A stretch of 64,000 bases of DNA from an uncultured Eubacteriales bacterium (GCA_900544295.1 UQUO01000001.1:124001-188000); one strand, 5' to 3'; counted from the stretch's first letter, positions 46,570 through 54,840 are shown. Notes: generated from the letters alone by a model not told the origin. Program-made: numbers and translations.

Positions 46570-47979
46570 ATGAAAGAAAAATCAATGGGTGTTCCTGAGC
46601 TTAGCCGGGCGAAGATGATTACGCTCACCCTGTGCTTCTTTCTGGTATTTTTTGTTGCCAGTGACACGCTGATTCTAAGCACCGCTTCCGTAAGCATTCT
46701 CAATGATCTGGGCGGACAGCAGCATTACTCCCTTATTTTTTCCATTCGTGGTATTACCATTGCAGTTACCTGCATGCTCTGCGGCCGCCTGATCGACAGG
46801 ATGGGACGCCGCAACATGCTGCTCTTTGGCCTGCTCATAGGACTTCTCTCCAACGTTTTGGGCGCAACAGCCCCCAATATGCTTGTGCTGGTTGTTTCCC
46901 GCGCACTGTATGGCCTGGGCTATGGCTTTATTAATGCCGCAGTCATGATTATGATCAACGAGCTTTTCGGCAAAAAGAGCGGATATGGATACCTGATTAC
47001 ACTCATCGGCTACGGTGTGGGCAACGTCGGCGTTCCGCTCCTGGCCGGATGGCTGGTTGAAAACTATACCTGGCGCTGGGGCTTCTGGCTGCTGGTCGCT
47101 TCGGCTGTGGTGTGCATTGCGCTGCTGGTGTCTTCCTGCCCCAACTATACAATGCTTCAGGAATCCAACAGCAAAAAGCTGGATGTGAAGGGCATCATCT
47201 ACTCTGTTCTGGCCATCAGCGGCCTTGTCGGCGTGCTCTCCTTCGGCGGCAAGAGTTTTGCCTGGCTGAGCCTGACCACGCTGGTTCTGGTTCTGTTTAC
47301 GATAGTGATGTTTGTCCTGTTTATCCGTACAGAGAAGAACATAGACCAAAACATTGCCATTTTTCCTGTGTCCATGATGCGCTCCAAAGTGCTGATGGGC
47401 TGCGCCATAGGGCAGTTCTGCATGTCGGTCAACAGTACCTGCCTTTATGTGTACATCCCTTACTACATGCAGCAGGAAATGGGCACCACCGCAACTCAGG
47501 CTGGCGCAGCCACCTCAATTATCTCCTTTATGACCACGGTATTCGGCGCAATTTTGCTGGTTGCCATGGTCAAGGCCCAGCGCCATTCTGTCTTCGGACT
47601 GATCACGGTTGTTGGAGAAGCCATTGCTCTGGTTCTCATCAGTATTTTCATCTCGCCCACTCTCAGTGTAATGGCCATGTATGTGCTGGTCCTCTTCTAC
47701 GGCCTGACCCAGTCTGTTGAGTCCTATGCCTTTACCATGACCCTGCAAGCCGGCGTTTCGACTCAGGAAATTGCCATTGGAACGGCCTTTATCCAGTTTG
47801 TACGCCAGTTTACCGGTGTTGCTGCCACAACCATGGCATCCCCCATCCTCAGCATGAGCTCCAGCTTCGGTGCAGGTATTAAGAACGTGTTTATCTTCGC
47901 CGCTGTGCTGACGGTAATTGGCGCTGCCACCTTCGCTATGCTGGTTCCGATCAAAAAGAAAGCTGCTGTCGCAGCATAA
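46570..47979 (+). CDS. MFS transporter, DHA2-like
   Basis: A 469-residue protein with about 13-14 hydrophobic segments. CMLCGRLIDRMGRRNMLLFG is the loop 2-3 motif and RALYGLGYGFINAAVMIMINELF the motif of the fourth to fifth segments. It is more like drug/metabolite antiporters than the two OFA carriers. It has a clear ribosome site (GAGGTG). It lies between the MATE gene and larB. Confidence 0.87.
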   Translation: MKEKSMGVPELSRAKMITLTLCFFLVFFVASDTLILSTASVSILNDLGGQQHYSLIFSIRGITIAVTCMLCGRLIDRMGRRNMLLFGLLIGLLSNVLGATAPNMLVLVVSRALYGLGYGFINAAVMIMINELFGKKSGYGYLITLIGYGVGNVGVPLLAGWLVENYTWRWGFWLLVASAVVCIALLVSSCPNYTMLQESNSKKLDVKGIIYSVLAISGLVGVLSFGGKSFAWLSLTTLVLVLFTIVMFVLFIRTEKNIDQNIAIFPVSMMRSKVLMGCAIGQFCMSVNSTCLYVYIPYYMQQEMGTTATQAGAATSIISFMTTVFGAILLVAMVKAQRHSVFGLITVVGEAIALVLISIFISPTLSVMAMYVLVLFYGLTQSVESYAFTMTLQAGVSTQEIAIGTAFIQFVRQFTGVAATTMASPILSMSSSFGAGIKNVFIFAAVLTVIGAATFAMLVPIKKKAAVAA

Positions 47980-48152
47980 ATTCGTTTTCGAATATTAAGG
48001 AAGAATACATACAAAAAGGGGAGCTTTGGCAGAAGCGGTCCTGCTGTGGGCTGTGAAAACAAAAAGTTCCCCTTGAATCCATAATCCGGTAAGCAACATG
48101 GAAAATAACGAATACAGGGAGCCCTTATTCTGAACACATAAAGGAGAACATG

Positions 48153-48905
48153 ATGGATAAGCATGAATTAACTGAACTTTTGAATCATGTGGCGGACGGG
48201 AGCATCAGCCCGGATGATGCGGCGCTCAAGCTGAAAATACAGCCCTTCCAGGAAATCGGCGAATACGCAAAGGTGGATTTTCACCGTGGCATTCGTCAGG
48301 GCGTGCCCGAGGTGATTTACGGCGCAGGGAAGGCCAAGGAGCATATTCTGGGCATTTCGAAGGCCATGGTAAATAACGGGCAGAAAACCATCCTGATTAC
48401 CCGTCTGAGCGAAGAAGCGGCCGAATTTGTGAAGAGAGAGCTGCCGCTGAACTACAACAGCATGGCCCATGTGGGCATCATCGGTGAAATGCCTGAGGTC
48501 AGCGGCAAGGGACGGATTCTGGTTGCTACCGGGGGCACCAGCGATATCCCCGTGGCCGAGGAGGCTGCGCTGACGGCTGAGGCTTTGGGCAATGACGTGC
48601 TGCGCCTTTACGATGTGGGGGTGTCCGGCATCCATAGACTGCTGTCACATATGGACATTGTGATGAGTGCCCGGGTAATTATTGCCGTTGCGGGTATGGA
48701 AGGCGCACTGCCTTCAGTGGTGGGCGGCCTCGTGGACTGCCCGGTAATCGCCGTTCCCACCAGCGTGGGCTACGGCGCGGCATTCGGCGGCGTGGCAGCA
48801 CTGCTGAGCATGCTCAACTCCTGTGCCAGCGGAATGAGCGTTGTCAACATTGATAACGGCTTCGGTGCGGGCTATCTTGCCAGCATGATTAACCACATGG
48901 ACTGA
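48153..48905 (+). CDS. larB: NPN cofactor synthesis carboxylase/hydrolase LarB
   Basis: A 250-residue protein. The C-terminal ~150 residues match the AIR-carboxylase (PurE-like) fold: ILVATGGTSDIPVAEEAALTAEALG, AGMEGALPSVVGGLVDCPVIAVPTSVGYG. LarB carboxylates and hydrolyses nicotinic acid adenine dinucleotide to pyridinium-3,5-biscarboxylate mononucleotide, the first step to the nickel-pincer cofactor. I start at the second of two tandem ATGs (ribosome site AAAGGAG). The gene is 10 bases before larE. Confidence 0.94.
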   Translation: MDKHELTELLNHVADGSISPDDAALKLKIQPFQEIGEYAKVDFHRGIRQGVPEVIYGAGKAKEHILGISKAMVNNGQKTILITRLSEEAAEFVKRELPLNYNSMAHVGIIGEMPEVSGKGRILVATGGTSDIPVAEEAALTAEALGNDVLRLYDVGVSGIHRLLSHMDIVMSARVIIAVAGMEGALPSVVGGLVDCPVIAVPTSVGYGAAFGGVAALLSMLNSCASGMSVVNIDNGFGAGYLASMINHMD

Positions 48906-48915
48906 GGGATCGAGC

Positions 48916-49671
48916 ATGAAGCTGGATGAATTCTTCGCTGAACATCCGAAAGCGGCGCTGGCTTTTTCCGGCGGAACGGACTCTGCTTTTCTGCTGTATG
49001 CGGCCAGAAGCGCCGGAGCGGATGTAAGACCCTATCTTGTCAAGTCTCAGTTTCAGCCGGAATTTGAGTATGAGGATGCAGTCCGGCTTTCCGGCGAGCT
49101 GGGGGCTGAGCTTCGCGTGGTCAATGCAGACATTCTCCAATATGACGAGGTGACGGCCAATCCGGGAAATCGTTGCTATTTCTGCAAAAAACGAATCATG
49201 GGGGCGATTCGCGCAGCAGCTGTTGCCGACGGATATGAGACCATGATTGACGGCACCAATGCCAGCGACGAATGCGGCGACCGGCCGGGCATGAAGGTTT
49301 TGGAAGAGCAGCACATTTTGTCTCCGCTGCGCATTTGTGGACTGACGAAAAGCGATGTCCGCCGCCTTTCCAAAGAGGCAGGGCTTTTCACCTGGGATAA
49401 ATCGGCCTATGCCTGCCTGGCTACCCGGATTCCTGCCGGAGAGAAGATCACGGCGGAAAAGCTCAAGGCCATTGAGGAGAGCGAAGCGGTTCTTTTTGCC
49501 ATGGGCTTTTCGGACTTTCGCGTCCGGCTTCGCGACGGCGGCGCGCTGCTGCAATTTACGGAAGAACAGCAGCGCCGGGCGCAGGAGATGCTCGGAGAAA
49601 TCACGACAGAACTGTTAAAGCATTTCGAAACGATAAAAATTGACCTGAAGGCGAGGGAGAAGAGCAAATGA
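48916..49671 (+). CDS. larE: NPN sulfur-insertion protein LarE, three-cysteine (iron-sulfur) type
   Basis: A 251-residue PP-loop ATPase (AFSGGTDSAFLLYA). LarE adenylates and thiolates the pyridinium carboxylates. In the well-studied Lactiplantibacillus enzyme a single Cys is sacrificed; here that Cys (in YACLATRIPAG) is joined by C-x-x-C in GNRCYFCKKRIM, the three-Cys set known to hold a 4Fe-4S cluster and allow catalytic sulfur transfer. Overlaps larC by 4 bases. A decayed copy of its 5' end lies at 25455-25844. Confidence 0.94.
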   Translation: MKLDEFFAEHPKAALAFSGGTDSAFLLYAARSAGADVRPYLVKSQFQPEFEYEDAVRLSGELGAELRVVNADILQYDEVTANPGNRCYFCKKRIMGAIRAAAVADGYETMIDGTNASDECGDRPGMKVLEEQHILSPLRICGLTKSDVRRLSKEAGLFTWDKSAYACLATRIPAGEKITAEKLKAIEESEAVLFAMGFSDFRVRLRDGGALLQFTEEQQRRAQEMLGEITTELLKHFETIKIDLKAREKSK

Positions 49672-50891
49672 AAACACTGTACATAGACTGCGCAATGGGC
49701 TGCGCGGGGGATATGCTGACGGCGGCCCTGTTGGAACTGCACCCGGACAGAGAGGGCTTTATCCGCAGGATGAATGCCGTGCTGAATGGAAAAGCAGTGG
49801 TTTCCGCCGTGGCCGATAAAAAATGCGGCATTGTTGGTACCCATGTTTCCGTTCTGATCAACGGCGAGGAAGAAGGGGAGCATGAGCATCACCACCATGA
49901 ACACGACCATGAACATAAGCATACCCATCACCACCACACCGGCATTCAGGAGATCCGGGCGTTTATCGACGCCGTTGACCTCCCGGAAAAGGTGAAAGCA
50001 GATGCCAAAGCGGTCTATGATATTATCGCTCAGGCGGAAAGCACCGCACACGGGGCGGAGATAGAAAACATCCATTTCCACGAAGTAGGCTCTCTGGACG
50101 CGGTAGCGGATGTGCTTTGCGTATGTGAGCTGCTTTATGAGATCGCCCCGGAGAAGGTTATGGCCTCTCCTGTCAATGTGGGCTACGGCCATGTAAAATG
50201 TGCCCACGGGATTGTGCCAGTTCCGGCTCCCGCAACGGAGCTGATTCTGCGTGGCGTCCCCATGTATTCCGGACGAGTGGAGAGCGAACTCTGTACCCCC
50301 ACAGGGGCAGCGCTGTTGAAGTACTTTGTATCAGAGTATGGAACCATGCCGGTTTTGAAAGTGAGCAAAGCGGGCTACGGAACGGGAAAAAAGAATTTTG
50401 AAGTGGCCAATGTGGTGCGCGCGGTTTTGGGCGAAACCGAAAGCAAACGCTCACAGATTATTGAGCTTGTATGCAACATAGACGACATGACGGCGGAGGA
50501 ACTGTCCTTTGCTATGGACGAGCTTTTCGCGCTGGGCGCTTTTGACGTCTACTTCACCCATATCGGCATGAAGAAATCAAGACCCGGCGTTATGCTGACA
50601 TGCATGTGCAGCGAAGAAAAAAGGAAAAAGATGCTGCGCTGCATCTTCAAAAATACCACAACGCTGGGCGTTCGGGAGTATGTCTGCAACCGGTATAACC
50701 TGAGCCATTCAATGTGCACGGCGGAGACGGAATACGGACCAGTGCGCATCAAGAGCGCGGAGGGTTACGGCGTAAAACGCAGCAAATGCGAATATGAGGA
50801 TCTTGCCGCACTGGCCAGAGCAAACGGAAAAACCCTGCGGGAAATTGAAGAGAGCGCTTATGAAAACCAGAAAGACAAACAAAATATCTGA
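49668..50891 (+). CDS. larC: NPN nickel insertase (cyclometallase) LarC, single ORF
   Basis: A 407-residue protein. The start MKTLYIDCAMGCAGDMLTAALLEL and HFHEVGSLDAVADV are LarC hallmarks. A His-rich loop at ~74-92 (18 of ~20 residues are His, Glu or Asp) is a nickel reservoir candidate. The C-terminal CTP-dependent half has NIDDMTAEELSFAMDELF. In some lactobacilli larC1 and larC2 need a programmed frameshift; here both halves are in one uninterrupted frame. The last 32 bases overlap rex. Confidence 0.94.
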   Translation: MKTLYIDCAMGCAGDMLTAALLELHPDREGFIRRMNAVLNGKAVVSAVADKKCGIVGTHVSVLINGEEEGEHEHHHHEHDHEHKHTHHHHTGIQEIRAFIDAVDLPEKVKADAKAVYDIIAQAESTAHGAEIENIHFHEVGSLDAVADVLCVCELLYEIAPEKVMASPVNVGYGHVKCAHGIVPVPAPATELILRGVPMYSGRVESELCTPTGAALLKYFVSEYGTMPVLKVSKAGYGTGKKNFEVANVVRAVLGETESKRSQIIELVCNIDDMTAEELSFAMDELFALGAFDVYFTHIGMKKSRPGVMLTCMCSEEKRKKMLRCIFKNTTTLGVREYVCNRYNLSHSMCTAETEYGPVRIKSAEGYGVKRSKCEYEDLAALARANGKTLREIEESAYENQKDKQNI

Positions 50892-51501
50892 CAATACCAT
50901 ACGTCGGCTTCCCCGTTATCTCCGGTGCCTGGACGAGCTTGAGCGACAGGGGAATACCCGTGTGTCCTCGGCCATGATCGGCAATCACCTGAACAATACC
51001 CCTTCACAGGTCCGGCAGGATCTGTCTCAGTTCGGCAGCTACGGTATGCAGGGCTATGGCTATAACATTGAAAGTCTGCGCGCCAGCATACATGCCATTT
51101 TAGGCACCGATGCGACGCACACGGTGATTATCGCTGGTATCGGCAGTCTGGGCCATGCCCTTCTTGAGCATCTGCCCCTGGCTGCAAACGGCTATCAGAT
51201 TCTAGCCGGTTTTGATGTAGACCCCAAATTAATCGGCCAGAAAATAAACGGCGTTCCCATCCTGAATTCCGAGGATTTCGGTAGCTTTATTCAAAACAAT
51301 AAGCCGGCAATCTGCATTCTCACCGTTCCGACCTCCGCAGCGGTAGACTATGCCAAACAGGCCTCTGAAAATGGTGTGGCCGCAATCTGGAACTTTGCCA
51401 ATGTGGATTTAAGCACCCTGGGGCTGGAAGCGGCGGTTGAAAACGTAAAACTGATGGACAGCCTATATACCCTGACCTATTACAGCAGAGACGGGGAATA
51501 A
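50860..51501 (+). CDS. rex: Redox-sensing transcriptional repressor Rex
   Basis: A 213-residue protein, the usual Rex size. The winged helix has RVSSAMIGNHLNNTPSQVRQDLSQFG; the NAD(H)-binding fold has IIAGIGSLGHALLEH. The ATG at 50860 has GAGAG upstream and lies within larC. Rex leaves DNA when NADH rises and usually controls fermentative dehydrogenases. Its position at the end of a dehydrogenase-rich island suggests a local target; the chromosome probably has its own rex. Confidence 0.93.
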   Translation: MKTRKTNKISDNTIRRLPRYLRCLDELERQGNTRVSSAMIGNHLNNTPSQVRQDLSQFGSYGMQGYGYNIESLRASIHAILGTDATHTVIIAGIGSLGHALLEHLPLAANGYQILAGFDVDPKLIGQKINGVPILNSEDFGSFIQNNKPAICILTVPTSAAVDYAKQASENGVAAIWNFANVDLSTLGLEAAVENVKLMDSLYTLTYYSRDGE

Positions 51502-51512
51502 ACTGTGTGATA

Positions 51513-51661
51513 CTATTTTCCGATAAAAAAGCAGACACTTTTTATCGGAAAGACGCCGCTTAATGCGTCGCCCTTCTGCGCTGAAAGCGCAGAAGACGTC
51601 TCATGCAGACTCCGACGCGCTGTCGCGCCATTAAAAGTAGGCTTTGTCTACTTTTAATGGG
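51513..51661. other. Cluster of three strong hairpins after rex
   Basis: TTCCGATAAAAA/TTTTTATCGGAA (51515-51552, loop GCAGACAC-like), CTTCTGCGC/GCGCAGAAG (51570-51593) and CCATTAAAAGTAG/CTACTTTTAATGG (51629-51661). They probably end or protect the long island transcript; only the first has T-rich sequence near it. Confidence 0.5.
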
Positions 51662-51746
51662 AGCCTAGTATAAGAAAGCTGTGTGAAATACCCGATTTTG
51701 TTCTATCATACCGGGTCTTGAATGGAAAGAGGGAACGAAGGTCAGG

Positions 51747-51917
51747 GCGCCGTTACTCAGCGAATGCCATGCTTCGGTGGAATGTAAAGTGATTCAGGAG
51801 ATCGAGATAGGAGGAGACCACGTTTTCTTTGTGTACTCAGTTGAAGCAGTACACTGTGATGAGAGATGGCTGAATGAAAGTGGAAACATAGACTTCGTAA
51901 AAATCGTTCTTCTTTGA
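51747..51917 (+). pseudogene. Fragment of a flavin-reductase-like gene
   Basis: A start-less frame of 56 codons reads APLLSECHASVECKVIQEIE, then GGDHVFFVYSVEAVHCDERWL, ending KIVLL and TGA. This is the conserved core of the flavoredoxin/flavin reductase family (E-C-K-V ... G-D-H ... G-E-V-x-A-V). Both ends of the gene are missing. The minus-strand frame over the same bases (51757-52158) is a shadow. Confidence 0.6.
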
Positions 51918-52004
51918 AACGGTACCTGTGAATGGGGAAAACATTCATGATAATGTTCCGGAACACCTCATTTCGGCGGGGATCTACTTTCCTCATAATA
52001 TAAG

Positions 52005-52066
52005 AAGAAAGAATTGCCAGTAATCTGCAAGGACAAAAAGGGACATCCCCCTTTAGCCCAACAGTG
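52005..52066 (+). pseudogene. 3' remnant of a second integrase gene
   Basis: AAGAAGAAAGAATTGCC and ACATCCCCCTTTAGCCCAAC resemble, with indels, the last ~60 bases of the integrase at 24108-25372 (AAACAGAAGGAGTTTGCC and ATGTCTCCTTTTGACCAAC). The stop codon TGA and the following direct repeat are shared. The rest of the gene is absent. Confidence 0.55.
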
Positions 52067-52092
52067 AAGCACTTTACATCACTTACATCAAA
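52058..52092 (+). repeat. Direct repeat, right copy
   Basis: Matches 25363-25397 over 35 bases with one difference (CCAACAG for CCAACAA). The pair brackets a 26.7-kb segment carrying the whole metabolic island. Confidence 0.75.
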
Positions 52093-52319
52093 CGGTGCAA
52101 AAGCTGATGCAGAGACGAAAAAATCGCACATTTGGGTTAAATTCGCCTGTTGCGGCAATCTGATTTATATAAAAGACCATGAGGAACGGCTGCTTCTCAT
52201 GGTCTTTTTTTGCCCAAAGCATTCTGTGAACGGGCAGGACGCAAACTATATCATTTATAGGAAATCCACTATAATTCGTACCACAATACCAAATGATTTA
52301 CCAAAAGGAGTTTTGCGGT

Positions 52320-53651
52320 ATGAATAACAGTTTTGCCGCCCAACATCCGGAGCTTGTCTGCGAATGGTCGGAGAGGAATCTGCCGCTTACACCGGATAGG
52401 GTAACATACGGCTCCAACAAAATTGTATGGTGGAAAGCAGACTGCGGGCATGAATGGCAGACCAGCGTCAAAAGCCGTTCTGCCGGAGAGAAATGTCCGA
52501 TTTGTTCAGGAGCAAGAGTGGTGGAGGGAATCAATGATCTGGCAACCTTGGAGCCAGAGCTGGCCCGCCAATGGTCAGAGAAGAATAAGCTGAAGCCAAC
52601 GCAGGTATCTCCCGGATCGCATAAAAAAGGTATCTGGAAATGTAAACACGGACATGAGTGGGAGGCATCTGTAAGAAGCCGAGCTTTGAATGGCACAGGC
52701 TGCCCATACTGTTCTCATAATAAAGTGATGGAGGGATTTAATGACCTTGCTTCTCAGTATCCCGAAGTAGCTGCTGAATGGTCGGACAGGAACGATCCAC
52801 TAAAGCCAACAATGGTGACAGCCTTTGCCAACCGAAAGGTCTGGTGGAAGTGCAGCAAAGGCCATAAATGGAATACACTGATCTCAACCCGTTCCGGCGG
52901 CAGTAAATGCCCTTATTGCAGCGGCATTATGCTCTTAAAAGGCTTTAATGATTTTGCCACGATGCACCCGTCGCTTGCGGAGGAATGGTCAGAGCGCAAT
53001 CTTCCCTTGACGCCGGATATGGTAAATGAGAAATCACGCAGGAATGTGTGGTGGAAATGCAAGACCTGCGGCTTTGAGTGGAAATCGCTGGTTCAGTCAC
53101 GAGTGAAAGGAACGGTTTGTCCTGTCTGCGCTGATCGTGCGGTTTTTACAGGCTATAACGATTTGGCAACAACAGATACATACCTGCTTCAAGAATGGGA
53201 TTATGAAAAAAACATAGAAGATGATCCAACAAAATTGTCAAGAAGCTCAATGCGGAGTGTATGGTGGAAATGCTCCATCGGACACTCATGGAAAGCCAAG
53301 ATTTATGAGCGAACGATTGAAAGGAAAGGTTGCCGGGTATGCGAAAAGGAGTATCAAAGCGTGTTTCCTCAATTAGTGGTTAGCTACTATGCAGCCCAAA
53401 AAGGTCTGAAAGTTTTATTCGGCTCTGCTGAATACATCGGGATACCGCTTGAAATCTATATCCCGGAAGAAAAGCTGGCCATTGAAACCGTTGCCGGAAC
53501 CGAAGAAATTGAGCTGGTCAAGGAGCATCTTTGCCAGCAGAGAAATATCCGACGAATGATCGTTCCGTATAAGGAGAACAGCGATGAAGCTGAATATGCC
53601 GGCAAAATAAAAAAGGCATTCCAAGGGGGAACATTTTTAACGATTAGTTAG
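52320..53651 (+). CDS. Five-repeat zinc-ribbon protein with nuclease-like C terminus
   Basis: A 443-residue protein; ATG 52320 has AAAGGAG nine bases upstream. Five ~68-residue repeats each follow the plan P-x-L-x-x-E-W-S-x-x-N ... W-W-K-C-x-x-G-H-x-W ... R ... C-P-x-C (first at ~7, last to ~345), as in the DUF4379/treble-clef family. The final ~100 residues (LEIYIPEEKLAIET then KEHLCQQRNIRR) have the layout of Vsr-like PD-(D/E)XK nucleases, but the usual I-E-Y-D-G word is changed. Such proteins are often found on mobile elements; restriction or defence is possible. Its stop codon abuts the structured RNA copy B. Confidence 0.75.
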   Translation: MNNSFAAQHPELVCEWSERNLPLTPDRVTYGSNKIVWWKADCGHEWQTSVKSRSAGEKCPICSGARVVEGINDLATLEPELARQWSEKNKLKPTQVSPGSHKKGIWKCKHGHEWEASVRSRALNGTGCPYCSHNKVMEGFNDLASQYPEVAAEWSDRNDPLKPTMVTAFANRKVWWKCSKGHKWNTLISTRSGGSKCPYCSGIMLLKGFNDFATMHPSLAEEWSERNLPLTPDMVNEKSRRNVWWKCKTCGFEWKSLVQSRVKGTVCPVCADRAVFTGYNDLATTDTYLLQEWDYEKNIEDDPTKLSRSSMRSVWWKCSIGHSWKAKIYERTIERKGCRVCEKEYQSVFPQLVVSYYAAQKGLKVLFGSAEYIGIPLEIYIPEEKLAIETVAGTEEIELVKEHLCQQRNIRRMIVPYKENSDEAEYAGKIKKAFQGGTFLTIS

Positions 53652-54093
53652 GAAACAGGTGAGGACGTAAAAAATCCTCGCCTGTTTTCCGCTATGCGGT
53701 GAATGGGTTTGCAGCTTGAAAATCGAATACCCATTCATCAGATACATTCCCATTGTCGTTGCGATGAGCATAAGCCAGCTTTGCGGCTGCGCGATGATCT
53801 GCGGCGGGTGGAGGCAGCGAAAAGTCACTTACACTTGTTTTCGGCTTGCCTATCCCGCCGCAGGGAGCGACAACAGACTGCATGAAGCATCGGGCGGCTC
53901 CCGGTGCGGCCATGACAGGTAATGGGGACAATGATACTCCTGTCCAGTCACAGTCCGAGCGTGAAAAAACCGTCGCAGGCAATGAGGGCAGCCGACAGCG
54001 ATCCTGCCGGGGGTGAGATGCCCGTGGAGCTGGTAGCCGCCAGCCGTTTGATGACTTCCCAAGAGCAAGCCGGGGTGTCGAGGACAAATAGGT
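53651..54093 (+). ncRNA. Large structured non-coding region, copy B, upstream of intact mazF-like gene
   Basis: Same hairpin order as 22720-23187. The first hairpin (53651-53690, GGAAACAGGTGAGGA with complement) is 40 nt long in both copies but the stem word differs as paired changes. It is followed by CCG/CGG, TGAATGGGT/ACCCATTCA, a long CTGCGGCGGG/CCCGCCGCAG stem, GGAGC/GCTCC, GACAGG/CCTGTC, GCAGG/CCTGC, CGGG/CCCG and GCTGG/CCAGC. A U-G pair in the first stem fits the plus strand only. Ends ~150 bases before the mazF-like start. Confidence 0.7.
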
Positions 54094-54240
54094 TTGCTTG
54101 AAAATAAAACTGCCGGACAACGGACAGCAAATGCCAAGGGCGAGGTATGTCTATATCGCCTCAAAAACCATGCTGTCCCGCGTCCGGCGCATACATAGGC
54201 GGCTGACAGGCCGCTTGTTTTCAAAGGGAGGCCATACACC

Positions 54241-54759
54241 ATGAACGCAACATATCATCGCGGTGAGCTTTACTTCACCGATTTTGGTGTCGGGCTGGGA
54301 TCGGAGCAGATGGGCTATCGCCCCGCTGTGATCGTCCAGAACGACACCGGCAATCAACACGGCACGACTGTCATTGTCGCGCCTATTACCACGGACAGGC
54401 CGGAAAAGGCCAATCTGCCCACCCATGTCTATCTGGAGGCCGAGGCAGGATTGACCGCGCCCTCTATCATCCTGGCAGAGCAGATCAGAACGATCAGCAA
54501 GGACAGGCTCATGGAGCATATCGGAATGCTGTCGGCCTCCCGTATGAGGGAGGTCAACAGCGCCCTGCTGATCAGCGTGGGAGTGCTGGTGCGCAGAGAA
54601 AGCCCCATCATCATGCCCATCTGTAAAGCCTGCATCAAGGAGTCACGGATCGCGTCGCTTTTTACGCTCAAATGCCGGGGCAGCAAGCATGACAAGGATA
54701 CCTGCGCCTGCTGCAATCGCAGAATGGGCAGACTCTTTGAACTGGCTGTGAAAGAATAG
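54241..54759 (+). CDS. MazF/PemK-like endoribonuclease with Cys-rich C-terminal extension
   Basis: A 172-residue protein with GGGAGG upstream. Residues 1-115 are the MazF/PemK fold (RGELYFTDFGVGLGSEQMG, RPAVIVQNDTGN, TTVIVAPITT, LAEQIRTISKDRL), predicted to cut mRNA. The extra ~55 residues contain Cys pairs (CKACIKE, CACCNRRMG) that could bind zinc; ordinary MazF ends near residue 115. No antitoxin gene lies upstream; a structured RNA does. An xis stub follows 12 bases later. The paralogue at 23246 is broken by a stop. Confidence 0.85.
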   Translation: MNATYHRGELYFTDFGVGLGSEQMGYRPAVIVQNDTGNQHGTTVIVAPITTDRPEKANLPTHVYLEAEAGLTAPSIILAEQIRTISKDRLMEHIGMLSASRMREVNSALLISVGVLVRRESPIIMPICKACIKESRIASLFTLKCRGSKHDKDTCACCNRRMGRLFELAVKE

Positions 54760-54770
54760 GGGAGGGCAAC

Positions 54771-54830
54771 ACGGAACGAGAGATCACTTCAAGAAGAAAG
54801 CTGGAAATCCCCATTTGGGAAAATAAGAAT
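54771..54830 (+). pseudogene. Truncated xis stub marking the right element junction
   Basis: Positioned after the mazF-like gene exactly as the xis at 23779. ACG replaces ATG, and about 19 codons end with KLEIPIWENK, matching the start of Xis (QVPIWQKSNL). It breaks off at the chromosomal terminator of the next gene, so the element-chromosome junction is close to 54830. Confidence 0.55.
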
Positions 54831-54840
54831 TCTCAAAAAA

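Noticed and set aside
53651-54093. Group II intron or IscB-type (HEARO/omega) RNA
   Set aside because: No intron-encoded reverse transcriptase, no domain V-like end and no IscB or TnpB gene is adjacent.
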